This document shows, piece by piece, positions 8,361-17,364 of a stretch of 64,000 bases of DNA (the stretch's first letter is position 1; every line of letters starts with the position of its first letter). A program made the translations under genes and the position numbers. The stretch comes from Luteibacter jiangsuensis. Lineage in GTDB: Bacteria; Pseudomonadota; Gammaproteobacteria; Xanthomonadales; Rhodanobacteraceae. The notes beneath the pieces are model-generated. The model searched no databases. It was given only the letters and a program-made list of their open reading frames with translations, and had not been told where the DNA came from. The DNA is taken from contig NZ_JAAQQR010000001.1 of the NCBI RefSeq assembly GCF_011742555.1, forward strand, positions 774,495 through 838,494. Direction: 5' to 3'.

Positions 8361-9362
8361 ATGGAAAAGGCGTCAGGTCGACAGAGTGATACCTGGGCGA
8401 TTAATGGCGTGGAAATCGTCCTTACCCAGGTGCGCGTTTACCACAATGGTCTTCAGCAGGCGCGTATCCGACTTCGCGTGCAGCCCACTCTGAATGGACA
8501 GACAGTGAAGTTGTCCGACACGGAGCGACAGAACATCGCATTGTTCGACTACGATGCCAATGATCAACGCATACCGTTCAGCGACGACGGATCCTCGAAC
8601 TACAGGGGATGGTCGGCACAGCGCACCGATCGCGGATACACCTACCACCCAGGTGTCCGGCACAACGGCGTCACGCCAGCGCAAGGGCCGGGCGAGTGGC
8701 TCGATTTCTACGTGTCGGCCGACCCGAGCGCGGGCAACCGGTCCATCCGCCTGTCGTTCACCATTTACGGCGACAACGGTTCAACCTGGAGCACCACCGG
8801 ATACATGACGCCACCGGGCAGCGAAACGCCGGAATATTATGCCTACCTGGACTTGCGCGAGAACATCGAGGTGACGGCCGATCCGCCGGTCCTCTATTCC
8901 GCGGACAATTTCCAACTCGATCGGCGAAGCATCATAGGTGTCCGAAACGACGAGGCGGCGCCGCTGTTCAACGACATCGTGGCCGTATCGATCGTCGCGG
9001 CAGGCGGCAGGCACGTGGGCATCCGGGACATGCGCTGCACACCGGCCGGCATGATCCATTGGATCAACAACCTGCCGGACACGTCCAACCCATGCTTTAC
9101 CGGCTATGCGCGCCCAGGCGAAACCACCATCTACTGGAACCCCGACGTGCCGGTGGGCAGTCAGCCTTTGCCGACCCTTTCCTCCCCTGAAACGTCACGC
9201 GGTGTCTTCGTACTGTGTGGGCGGATCGATATTCGCCGGGGCAATTACATCAATCCACCGCAGGGCCCGCTTGCCGTGATCATGACGGACGAATACGGCA
9301 CGACCCAGAACCGCCAGATTGTCTTCGTTGCCGGACAGCGGGACGAGTTGAAAATCGTGTAA
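8361..9362 (+). CDS. Hypothetical protein, second of the paralogous beta-rich pair, directly upstream of the RHS shell gene
   Basis: This 333-residue cytoplasmic-type protein starts at the ATG at 8361, preceded by GGAGAAAGCC. An in-frame upstream ATG at 8268 falls inside the lipoprotein gene and is rejected. Residues about 15-95 match the 6554 protein: TQVRVYHNGLQQARIRLRV, a variable polar stretch, IALFDYDANDQ against LELIDYGTGQ, and GWSAQRTDRGYTYH. An FYVSADPSAGNRSIRLSF strand follows, matching FYVATNSTSRTQIAARI. The C-terminal half differs. It stops 26 bp before the ATG of the RHS gene, so the two are very probably cotranscribed. Function is unknown; conservation in duplicate next to the shell gene suggests an accessory or chaperone-like partner. 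Confidence 0.8.
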   Translation: MEKASGRQSDTWAINGVEIVLTQVRVYHNGLQQARIRLRVQPTLNGQTVKLSDTERQNIALFDYDANDQRIPFSDDGSSNYRGWSAQRTDRGYTYHPGVRHNGVTPAQGPGEWLDFYVSADPSAGNRSIRLSFTIYGDNGSTWSTTGYMTPPGSETPEYYAYLDLRENIEVTADPPVLYSADNFQLDRRSIIGVRNDEAAPLFNDIVAVSIVAAGGRHVGIRDMRCTPAGMIHWINNLPDTSNPCFTGYARPGETTIYWNPDVPVGSQPLPTLSSPETSRGVFVLCGRIDIRRGNYINPPQGPLAVIMTDEYGTTQNRQIVFVAGQRDELKIV

Positions 9363-9388
9363 GGCGAACTACCAGGGAAGAACAAGCC

Positions 9389-12300
9389 ATGACAGACACG
9401 GATGTCGGATCGCCACTCGAAAGCGGAGACATGTATTCCACCGCGTTCCAGTTCTACAGCCATATCAGTGCCCGTGTCGATCCGCGAACCGGTACGTACG
9501 GAGCAAGCGTGGATCTGTCGTCGGGCGAGGGCAATCATCTTCGCGGGCCGAACCTGCCGTTCAGGCTCTCCTATAGCGCGCTGGGTGCCGGTCACAACGA
9601 AGGATTTGGCGACGGCTGGCGTCTCGCCCTGACGGAAGTCGATCTCACGACGCGCATCGTGACCCTCTCCAGCGGGGACAGTCATCGCTATGAAGGCCTG
9701 TTTCCCGAATCGTCGGCGACGTTTCCGGACCGGAAGATCGACAGCTTTTCGCTGGTAAGGCCCGGGCCCGCGAACGACGCCGTGGTGGAACATATCACGG
9801 GTGTGATCGAGCATCTGGGCATGCTCCCGGGATCGACCCGTTATCTTCGGCCGGTTCGCGTCGTCAATCCGAGCGGGGATTCGATGCACCTGCATTGGGG
9901 CTTCGCAGCAGGGCGGTCCGTCCTGCTCAGGGTGTCCGACGACGAGGGGGAAACACTGCTGAGCCTCGACTACACGCTGACGAGTGTCGTCTTGACCCTG
10001 CATCTCGGCCATGCTGACATGGCCATGCACTTTACCCTTACTGGGTCGGAGCTGCGTCGCATCACCGTTCCGCTGATCAACCAGCTCAACGCCAGGTCGA
10101 CGAACCTGCAGGACGAGGCGGTGTGGCAGTTCGACTACCATCCGCTCGCGAACGGCATGAGGCTGCTGGCCGCTGTCGTATCTCCCGACGGCATTCGCGA
10201 AGAAGCGCTCTACGATGCTTCGGCATTACGCCTTCCCGCAGGCGCCCCGATGACTTCGATGCCCGCTGTGTCGACGCATACCCGAAGGCGGGCGTCCGAC
10301 CTGACGGTAATCCAGAAGATCGAATACTCCTACGACAAGTACAACCTCAATAATTTCTACGGATACCCGGTGGTGCGCAGCTGGGAGAACCGCAACGACC
10401 AATTGCTGCACCTGATCGGCCAGGACGCCTTTCGCTACGGATCGACGGAAACCCAGTACGACGGTCCGGATGTGGTGACCACCGTCGAAAGGGACTACAA
10501 CCAATTTCACCTGATCGTTCGCGAAAAGACCACCCGCGGCAGCGTTGTCCAGGACGTCGTGACCGACTACGGGCAGATACCCGGCGAACCGTTCGAACGT
10601 CAGCCAAAGGCCTTCCAGCTGCCGAGAAGGATAACGACGACGACCTATCACGTGGCGTCGCCGCAGATACAGCAGGTCACCTACGTCGAGACCGAATATG
10701 ACTCCCACGGCAACATCGAGCGGCGTTACGACGGTGCCACGGACACGACAGAAATCTCCAGTTATTACCCCCCGGAAGGAGAGGTGGATGGGGATGTGGA
10801 ACTCTGCCCGCCCGATCCGATCGGTCTGGTACGCCGGCTGAAAAGCCGAAAAGTGGAGCCGGGTACGCGGGGAGGTCCGGTCCGCGAAACGCGTTACCGC
10901 TATACCCGCGTTCCGGTCCGCCAGACCGCCCTGGCCTGGACGCGCAATCGCACCTATTACGTCCAGGCGAGCGAAGAGACCTCCTTCTCGGTGGAAGACG
11001 GCACCGCGCGGGAGCTCGAGCACAACGTCCAGTACTTCATCGATGACCAGGGCCCCCAGCACGGCAGTCTTCGCGGCGAGACACACGAACAGGACGGACT
11101 GGTAGAAATCCGAGATTTCACCTACGACATCGACGATGACGGGAAGACCATCACGAAACACACGAGGGAACGCACGCACGACGGGATCGAAACCCACACC
11201 AGCGAAACGCTGTATCAACTGAGCGGACTGGTGCGTGCCGTGGAGGACGCGCACGGCAACACAACCCAGTATGAATACGACGGCATGAGCCGTCGCACGA
11301 CTGAAGTCGTCGCTCCGGACGACGAGGCGTACAGAGCCGAGACCCGCTGGATCTATCAATTGTCCATGGCCGAACGCTGGGTGGAGCGCATCGGCATCAC
11401 CGGCCTTCCCCACCGGGTGTGGATGGACGAGCAAGGACGCGTCATCCGTCGCGAGGAACCCCTTGAGGATGGCTCATTGTTCGTGGTCGACGAACTGGAA
11501 CACGACATCTTTGGTCAGCTCGTTCGCGAAGTGGAAACCGACCGGCTGCGCGACCGCCTTCTTCGGCGGGAGTCGACGTTCCAATACGACGACTGGGGCC
11601 AGCGCAAGCTCGAGACGGCGCCGGACGGCAGCCAAACGGTCAGCCAGACGAGCCTGGTGGTCGACCCGGGGGATGGGAGGGTATTGACGCAAACCGTGCA
11701 ATGGCAGGTCGACGGGACGGGGAAACGTACGGGCTGGCGTGCCAGCTATACCGACGCCGCGGGTCAGCAGGTCCGTACCCAGAACGGCCTGTGGTCAGGC
11801 GACGAGCGTCTGGTGCAGATGACGACGGCGTGGGAGTACGACGGCTTGGGGCGTTGCGTGACGATGACGGAAGCCTTCGAAACCACCGATCGGGTGAACG
11901 GCGACACGCGGGCTGTCGAGAAAGAGACGCGGCAGACCTGGGACGCCTACGATCGGCTGGCGACCAGCACCTTGCCCGATGGCACGATCGTGAAGCGGAC
12001 CTATGCACCGGGCCACGACAGCGAGCTCCTGGCCAGCCTCGCCGTCGTTCCACCGGACGACGTGACGGAAATGCAACTTGGCACCCGAACCTGGGACGGA
12101 CTCGAACGGCTGTCGAGCGAACAGGCGGGCAGTCTTGTCTCGCGTCACGAGTACATGCCGGGACAGATGAGCCCCGTCCGGAAAACGATGCCCGACGGCA
12201 GTGTGGTGAGCATGAACTACGATCGCCGGCTGCGCGAGGTATTGCTGGACTCCACGCTCACGGATGCGCGCTCACATACGCAGACGGTGGTCACCGAGGC

Positions 12301-13411
12301 CGCTTACCACAAGCGTGTCGGGCTTCCATCGCTAATTACCACGCCGAATGGGAGCATGGACGTCACGCTGGACTACCTCGGCCGCATGACCCACCAGACG
12401 ATCGCCTTGCAGGGCACCGACCCGCGTCAATGCGACGTCATCGTGTCGCCAGGCGGCGTGGTGCTGGAGAGGACCGGCACAGACGGTGTCACCCGAAGCT
12501 TCGAGTATGACGATATCGGGCGCACAACCAGCGTGACGGACCGGGACGTGACGGTCGAGCTTGACTACGACGCGTTTTCCCGCCTGGAACGGCTGAGCAC
12601 GACGTCAGCCGAAGGCGGTTCGGTAACGCAGACTTTCGGGTACGACGCGCAGGGCCGTATCAGCACTCAGACCTGGGACCATGTCGACGAGACGAACACC
12701 CTGTCGCGCAGGCTCGTGTTGACCTGGCGCCCTGACGACAAGCTGTCGGGCAGACGCTGGTACGACAGCACCGACCGGCTGCTGCGCGACGAAGCCATGG
12801 ATTACGACGCACGCGGACGCCTGATCGATCACCGCATACAGGCGGACGCCGGCGAACACCCACAGGACGAGATGCTGCAACCTTATGTGCGGCAGCAGTT
12901 CGAACACGATGCCATCGACAACCTGCGAAAGGTAACGACCACGCGCCTCGACGGACAGGTCAACGTCACCGACTATGGTTACGACACGACCGATGTCGAC
13001 CGCCTGGTAAGCGTCCGGAACACCCTGCCCGGATATCCGGGCCATGACACACCTCTGGCGCTGTCCTACGACGCCAACGGCAACCTTACCGACGACGGAC
13101 GAGGCCACGCGCTTGAATGGGATGGCATGGGCCGCCTGGCGTCGGTCACCCTGCCGGACAACCGGACGATCCGTTATCTGCACGGGCCGGATTCGCGGGT
13201 GTGCCAGGTCGTGACACCGGAACGATCGACTTATCGGTACCGGGAGGACGGCGCGATTGCCTTCGAGATCGACCAGATCGAAGGGCGCCGATACATCCGG
13301 GCCGAAGGCTCCATCGTCGCGGAGACCCGCATCGCCGCCTCGGTTCGGGAGGTCCTCTTGCTTGGCACCGACCCGCAAGGCTCGGTGGTGACGGAATCCG
13401 GCGCAGGCTGA
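9389..13411 (+). CDS. RHS/YD-repeat shell protein ending inside the conserved core
   Basis: This 1340-residue protein is made of YD/RHS repeats that in known RHS and TcC proteins fold into a hollow beta-cage enclosing a C-terminal toxin. Around ten repeat units are legible, for example YEYDGMSRRTTEV, FEYDDIGRTTSVTDRDV, MDYDARGRLIDH and LSYDANGNLTDDGRGHALEW. The N-terminal part (GEGNHLRGPNLPFRLSYSAL, then GDGWRLALTEVDL) is the usual leader of this class and there is no signal peptide. The chain stops at LLLGTDPQGSVVTESGAG. That is where other RHS proteins continue with the YDAYG...RxxNPxxxRFLxPD core; here that continuation is encoded by a separate gene 12 bp downstream. The ATG at 9389 was chosen because it follows GGGAAGAAC and clears the upstream gene. 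No vgrG, PAAR or Tc A/B genes lie in the window. Confidence 0.9.
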   Translation: MTDTDVGSPLESGDMYSTAFQFYSHISARVDPRTGTYGASVDLSSGEGNHLRGPNLPFRLSYSALGAGHNEGFGDGWRLALTEVDLTTRIVTLSSGDSHRYEGLFPESSATFPDRKIDSFSLVRPGPANDAVVEHITGVIEHLGMLPGSTRYLRPVRVVNPSGDSMHLHWGFAAGRSVLLRVSDDEGETLLSLDYTLTSVVLTLHLGHADMAMHFTLTGSELRRITVPLINQLNARSTNLQDEAVWQFDYHPLANGMRLLAAVVSPDGIREEALYDASALRLPAGAPMTSMPAVSTHTRRRASDLTVIQKIEYSYDKYNLNNFYGYPVVRSWENRNDQLLHLIGQDAFRYGSTETQYDGPDVVTTVERDYNQFHLIVREKTTRGSVVQDVVTDYGQIPGEPFERQPKAFQLPRRITTTTYHVASPQIQQVTYVETEYDSHGNIERRYDGATDTTEISSYYPPEGEVDGDVELCPPDPIGLVRRLKSRKVEPGTRGGPVRETRYRYTRVPVRQTALAWTRNRTYYVQASEETSFSVEDGTARELEHNVQYFIDDQGPQHGSLRGETHEQDGLVEIRDFTYDIDDDGKTITKHTRERTHDGIETHTSETLYQLSGLVRAVEDAHGNTTQYEYDGMSRRTTEVVAPDDEAYRAETRWIYQLSMAERWVERIGITGLPHRVWMDEQGRVIRREEPLEDGSLFVVDELEHDIFGQLVREVETDRLRDRLLRRESTFQYDDWGQRKLETAPDGSQTVSQTSLVVDPGDGRVLTQTVQWQVDGTGKRTGWRASYTDAAGQQVRTQNGLWSGDERLVQMTTAWEYDGLGRCVTMTEAFETTDRVNGDTRAVEKETRQTWDAYDRLATSTLPDGTIVKRTYAPGHDSELLASLAVVPPDDVTEMQLGTRTWDGLERLSSEQAGSLVSRHEYMPGQMSPVRKTMPDGSVVSMNYDRRLREVLLDSTLTDARSHTQTVVTEAAYHKRVGLPSLITTPNGSMDVTLDYLGRMTHQTIALQGTDPRQCDVIVSPGGVVLERTGTDGVTRSFEYDDIGRTTSVTDRDVTVELDYDAFSRLERLSTTSAEGGSVTQTFGYDAQGRISTQTWDHVDETNTLSRRLVLTWRPDDKLSGRRWYDSTDRLLRDEAMDYDARGRLIDHRIQADAGEHPQDEMLQPYVRQQFEHDAIDNLRKVTTTRLDGQVNVTDYGYDTTDVDRLVSVRNTLPGYPGHDTPLALSYDANGNLTDDGRGHALEWDGMGRLASVTLPDNRTIRYLHGPDSRVCQVVTPERSTYRYREDGAIAFEIDQIEGRRYIRAEGSIVAETRIAASVREVLLLGTDPQGSVVTESGAG

Positions 13412-13423
13412 GGGGACGCCATC

Positions 13424-14557
13424 ATGCTGTCTCGCGTTTACGATGCTTACGGGCAAAGCAGCGCGCCCGCCCGTGCCCGCACCTCCTACACCGGGGAACT
13501 CGCGGAGTCCGGCAGCGGGTGGTACCTGCTGGGTACGCGCCCCTACAACCCCACGCTGCGCCGCTTCCTCGCACCGGATGCGGCAAGCCCTTTCGGCGAA
13601 GGTGGCATCAATCGTTATGCCTATTGCGGCGGCGACCCCGTCACCCGCATCGATCCTGACGGTGACTCGTGGATGGATTGGGCCCTTACCGCCATAACGA
13701 TTGGCGCCTCGGCGGTGACCACCGTCATCACTGCCGGTGCGGCGGCGGCGACGCTCATGCCCGCGGCCATGGCTGCCACCACAGCGCTCAGTGCGGGATC
13801 GGGGGCCGCCGCCGCCGCGTCGTCCTCACTCGCCGTCGCCCTTGCGACCCCTGGCATCGCCGTTGCGACGTCGGTCGCCTCCGCCAATGCTGTCAGCCTG
13901 GTAAGCCAGGTGGGTTCGGTCGCCGCGAGTGCAGCGGGCAACCGTGCGGCCACCGAAGTTCTGGGCATGCTCGACTTTGCCGTCAGCCTGGGCATGAGCG
14001 TCGCCGTGGCAGGCATGTCCTTGAAGCCAATGCCAAGAGTTGCCGGGGTATCCGCCCCGCGGCGGGCGTCTGCCGCCACGCCGACCGAATCCTTCAGGAC
14101 GAGCTCTCGCCCGGCCGGAAACAACGCGATCGCGGCTGACGGAAGCCGCCTCTCCACGGGACATACCGAGGTGGTCATGAATTCCGCGAACCTCAGCCAG
14201 GCGGACCTTGGGGGATTGGCGGGCGACGCAAGACAAGACGGAGCCGCAGCGTTGGCTGTTTACGTCGGAAGCCCGGTTCCCCGATCAGGCCCCCGGACAT
14301 TGCGGGCAGACGACAGGACCCGCCGTGCACCACGCACGTACAGGGCAGCCGAAGCCGCTCGACTGGGACAGTCCGCAGGGCTGGACGTGACGGTGAACGA
14401 TGCGACCCAAACCTCTTCGGACAAGCTAAGGCGGGAACTCTCGTGGAAAGACGCTTACGTCGTCCCACTCGTGAGCACGCTGGATGCCTCTACCGTCACC
14501 GGTCTCGGCATCGAAGTGACCTCTTCACGGCACGTGTCCGTCAGGGCGGGCATTTGA
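13424..14557 (+). CDS. Separate RHS core fragment plus tip domain (tip 1, catalytic residues apparently lost)
   Basis: This 377-residue protein continues the RHS core that the preceding gene leaves unfinished. Residues 1-80 run from VYDAYG through LLGTRPYNPTLRRFLAPD and GGINRYAYCGGDP to the core-ending PVTRIDPDG, the PxxxxDPxG element at which RHS tips are released. It has its own ATG after GGGGACG, 12 bp behind the shell stop, and no frameshift joins the two. Residues 87-200 are a hydrophobic Ala/Gly-rich stretch. The last 140 residues align by eye with the two other tips in this window, but where they have GAHG and CFG this one reads VGSP (about 281-284) and PLVS (about 348-351). It is therefore probably a non-catalytic member. 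No immunity gene is visible after it. Confidence 0.88.
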   Translation: MLSRVYDAYGQSSAPARARTSYTGELAESGSGWYLLGTRPYNPTLRRFLAPDAASPFGEGGINRYAYCGGDPVTRIDPDGDSWMDWALTAITIGASAVTTVITAGAAAATLMPAAMAATTALSAGSGAAAAASSSLAVALATPGIAVATSVASANAVSLVSQVGSVAASAAGNRAATEVLGMLDFAVSLGMSVAVAGMSLKPMPRVAGVSAPRRASAATPTESFRTSSRPAGNNAIAADGSRLSTGHTEVVMNSANLSQADLGGLAGDARQDGAAALAVYVGSPVPRSGPRTLRADDRTRRAPRTYRAAEAARLGQSAGLDVTVNDATQTSSDKLRRELSWKDAYVVPLVSTLDASTVTGLGIEVTSSRHVSVRAGI

Positions 14558-14579
14558 AACGGATGATCCGCCAGGCCTG

Positions 14580-14840
14580 TCAGCGCACCGCGGAAAGCCT
14601 CCGCATCGGCACGGCCTGGACGGACACCGGCCGTTTGGCATCACTGCCGAACGGCCGCCATATGCCGTCGGCTCCTTCCACCCCGATGGTGGCCCCTGCC
14701 CCGTCGGCCGCGGCCAGATTGACCGCGGCGCGCAAAGCCTCGAAGCGGGAGGGGAAGCGCCCCACGGGCACGCCGGCCAGGCGAACCGTCCAGGACGAGC
14801 CGTCATCGGGCTGGTAGGGAATCTCATAGACGCGCGTCAT
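14580..14840 (-). CDS. Small DUF2188-like hypothetical protein
   Basis: This 86-residue protein (MTRVYEIPYQPDDGSSWTVR) has the layout of small DUF2188-type proteins: an N-terminal strand pair ending in Trp and basic residues, a helix with the shared FPSRFEALRAAVNLAAAD pattern, and a C-terminal IWRPFG turn. Function of the family is unknown. It is convergent with the RHS tip gene, 22 bp away. It is unlikely to be the tip's immunity protein, because immunity genes normally follow on the same strand. Confidence 0.7.
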   Translation of the reverse strand: MTRVYEIPYQPDDGSSWTVRLAGVPVGRFPSRFEALRAAVNLAAADGAGATIGVEGADGIWRPFGSDAKRPVSVQAVPMRRLSAVR

Positions 14841-14982
14841 GAATGGCGCTCCGCTCAGCTCAACAAGTTCAACTGAAGCATGGACTTGCTGGCGTCATTA
14901 CAAGGTGCTCGCAACGCGCTCCGACGACGACACCGCCGCGACATCCGTCCCGCAGCGCACAACGGGCCGTGAAGGCGGTGTT

Positions 14983-14991
14983 TGCTAGAAT
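14983..14991 (+). promoter_or_regulatory. Extended -10 promoter for the amaB-type gene
   Basis: TGCTAGAAT fits the extended -10 pattern (TGn followed by a TATAAT-like hexamer, here TAGAAT at 14986-14991). It lies 57 bp before the ATG at 15048; the -35 region is weak. Inferred from sequence only. Confidence 0.45.
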
Positions 14992-15047
14992 TGGCGCTTT
15001 ATCCGCGCCGGCCGACATCCCGCCGGCCTGTCGTCCAAGGAGCTTCC

Positions 15048-16583
15048 ATGTCCGCCAAGATCCTCGCCGCACTCGGTCTCACCAGCAACGAGTCGGGTAC
15101 CTACCTCGGCGGTGGCCAGTGGGCCGCCACCAGCGACGCAGGCAGCCTCAAGCCCGTCAACCCGGCCACCGGCGAGGTGATCGCGACGGTGCAGGCGTCC
15201 AGCCCGGCAGACTATGAAACGATCGTTCAGCGTGCGCAGGAAGCGTTCGCGGTCTGGCGCACCGTGCCGGCTCCGCGCCGCGGCGAGGCCGTTCGCCTTT
15301 GCGGCGAGGCCCTGCGCAAGCACAAGGATGCCCTCGGTTCGCTGGTCGCCCTGGAAATGGGCAAGATCAAGCCCGAAGGGGATGGCGAAGTGCAGGAGAT
15401 GATCGACATCGCCGACTTCGCTGTGGGCCAGAGCCGCATGCTCTACGGCAACACCATGCACTCCGAGCGCCCGGGCCACCGCATGTACGAGCAGTGGCAC
15501 CCGGTCGGTCTCGTGGGCATCGTCAGCGCCTTCAACTTCCCCGTGGCGGTGTGGGCCTGGAATGCGTTCCTGGCCGCCATCTGCGGTGACATCTGCATCT
15601 GGAAGCCGTCGCCGAAGACGCCGCTCTCCGCCATCGCCACGATGAAGATCTGCAACGAGGCCCTGAAGGAAGGCGGCTTCCCGGACATCTTCTTCCTGTT
15701 CAACGATGCCGGCAGCGATCTCGCGCAGGCATTCGTCGACGACAAGCGCGTTCCGCTCATCAGCTTCACCGGCTCGACGAAGGTCGGCCGCATGGTCGGC
15801 GAGCGCGTGGCGAAGCGCATGGGCCGCAGCCTGCTCGAACTGGGCGGCAACAACGCCATCATTCTCGATAAGTCGGCCGACCTGAAGCTCGCCATTCCCG
15901 CGATCGTGTTCGGCGCCGTCGGCACCGCCGGCCAGCGTTGCACCACCACGCGCCGCCTGTTCGTGCATTCGTCCATCCACGACACCGTGGTGGATACGCT
16001 GGTGAAGGCCTACGGTCAGGTGGAACAGAAGATCGGCGACCCTACCCTGCCGACCACGCTCATGGGCCCTCTGAACAGCCCCGAGGGCGTGCAGGCATTC
16101 CTCGCGGCCGTCGAGAAAGCCAAGGCGGCGGGCGGTACGGTGCGTACCGGCGGCAAGGCGCTCACCGACCGCAAGGGCAATTTCGTGCTTCCCACGATCG
16201 TCACGGGCCTCGATAACGCAGACGAGGTGGTGCAGACGGAAACCTTCGCGCCGATCCTCTACGTGATGCCGTTCGACACCCTCGACGAGGCCATCGCACA
16301 GCAGAACGCCGTGCCGCAGGGCCTTTCCTCGGCCATCTTCACGCAGGACCTGAAGGCCGCCGAGCAGTACCTGTCGGCGGCGGGTTCCGATTGCGGCATC
16401 GCCAACGTGAACATCGGCACGTCCGGCGCCGAGATCGGCGGCGCGTTCGGCGGCGAGAAGGAAACCGGCGGCGGTCGCGAGTCCGGCTCCGACGCGTGGA
16501 AGGTCTACATGCGCCGCCAGACCAACACCATCAACTACTCCGACGCGCTGCCGCTGGCCCAGGGCATCAAGTTCGAGTTCTGA
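15048..16583 (+). CDS. amaB: L-piperidine-6-carboxylate / alpha-aminoadipic semialdehyde dehydrogenase
   Basis: This 511-residue aldehyde dehydrogenase of the ALDH7 (antiquitin) type oxidises alpha-aminoadipate semialdehyde to alpha-aminoadipate in lysine breakdown. Evidence includes [48 protein letters not shown], the catalytic Glu in [11 protein letters not shown], and the catalytic Cys in [13 protein letters not shown] (the QRCTTTRRL form is typical of ALDH7). [20 protein letters not shown] and the [20 protein letters not shown] tail also match. The ATG at 15048 has AAGGAG 5 bp upstream. The window also holds gcdH (29624-30793), so a lysine-to-glutaryl-CoA route is plausible, although the two genes are about 13 kb apart. 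Confidence 0.9.
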   Translation: MSAKILAALGLTSNESGTYLGGGQWAATSDAGSLKPVNPATGEVIATVQASSPADYETIVQRAQEAFAVWRTVPAPRRGEAVRLCGEALRKHKDALGSLVALEMGKIKPEGDGEVQEMIDIADFAVGQSRMLYGNTMHSERPGHRMYEQWHPVGLVGIVSAFNFPVAVWAWNAFLAAICGDICIWKPSPKTPLSAIATMKICNEALKEGGFPDIFFLFNDAGSDLAQAFVDDKRVPLISFTGSTKVGRMVGERVAKRMGRSLLELGGNNAIILDKSADLKLAIPAIVFGAVGTAGQRCTTTRRLFVHSSIHDTVVDTLVKAYGQVEQKIGDPTLPTTLMGPLNSPEGVQAFLAAVEKAKAAGGTVRTGGKALTDRKGNFVLPTIVTGLDNADEVVQTETFAPILYVMPFDTLDEAIAQQNAVPQGLSSAIFTQDLKAAEQYLSAAGSDCGIANVNIGTSGAEIGGAFGGEKETGGGRESGSDAWKVYMRRQTNTINYSDALPLAQGIKFEF

Positions 16584-16596
16584 CAAAGGCCGCACC

Positions 16597-17364
16597 ATGA
16601 ACGACCTGCGCTCCACGGAACGTTTCTCCGATCGCGTCGAGGACTATGTCCGCTACCGCCCGGATTACCCGCGAGCGCTGGTCGACTGGCTGCACGGACT
16701 CGGCGTAAGGCCCGACTGGCTCGTCGCCGATATCGGGGCGGGTACCGGCATCTCCAGCAAGCTGTTCCTTGATGCCGGCCACCGGGTCACCGCTGTCGAG
16801 CCCAATGCGGCGATGCGCGCGGCGGCAGAGCGCTGGCTGGCGGACGAGCATCGCTTCAGCGCAAAGGAAGGCAGCGCCGAGGCCACCGGCCTTCCTGGCC
16901 AGGCAGTCGATCTCGTCGTGGTGGCGCAGGCCTTTCACTGGTTCGACAAAGACAAGGTGCGTGCGGAATTCGCGCGCATCCTGTCGGCGCGTGGGCTCGT
17001 CACCGTGTTCTGGAACTCGCGCCGGCTGACCGGCACGCCGTTCCTCGAAGGCTACGAACGCCTTTTGCTCGAATACGGCCTCGATTACCGCGGCGTGGCC
17101 GAGCGTTATATCGATGACGCGTCCATGGCCCGATGGTTCGGCCAGGGCTACCGCGGCATGGCCAGCTTCCCGCACGGCCAGAAACTCGACTACGAAAGTC
17201 TGCTCGGGCGCCTGATGTCCTCGTCGTATGCACCCAAGCAGGGACACGCCAACCACGAACCGATGCTCCATGCCCTGCGTGCGCTCTTCGACGACACGCA
17301 AGAAGGGGGCATGGTCTCTTTCGACTACGACACCCGTGTGTTCGCGGGTCGTCCGGACGCCTGA
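16597..17364 (+). CDS. Class I SAM-dependent methyltransferase
   Basis: This 255-residue protein has the Rossmann methyltransferase pattern. Motif I is [15 protein letters not shown] with the SAM-binding acidic loop TAVEPNAAM, followed by [18 protein letters not shown] and the post-motif segment [20 protein letters not shown]. The [11 protein letters not shown]-terminus is typical of small-molecule methyltransferases of the Methyltransf_11 group. The substrate is unknown. It starts 13 bp after the amaB stop, and its TGA overlaps the pyrD start (TGATG), so it sits in an amaB-methyltransferase-pyrD-murB run. Confidence 0.85.
   Translation: MNDLRSTERFSDRVEDYVRYRPDYPRALVDWLHGLGVRPDWLVADIGAGTGISSKLFLDAGHRVTAVEPNAAMRAAAERWLADEHRFSAKEGSAEATGLPGQAVDLVVVAQAFHWFDKDKVRAEFARILSARGLVTVFWNSRRLTGTPFLEGYERLLLEYGLDYRGVAERYIDDASMARWFGQGYRGMASFPHGQKLDYESLLGRLMSSSYAPKQGHANHEPMLHALRALFDDTQEGGMVSFDYDTRVFAGRPDA

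Noticed and set aside
13400..13430. Programmed frameshift joining the RHS shell and the core-plus-tip gene
   Set aside because: No slippery heptamer is present, the shell has an ordinary TGA, and the next gene has its own start signal 12 bp later.
6266..14557. RHS cluster as an island integrated in tRNA-Arg
   Set aside because: Integrases use the 3' end of tRNA genes, but here the RHS block adjoins the 5' side, and no integrase or repeated tRNA end was found.
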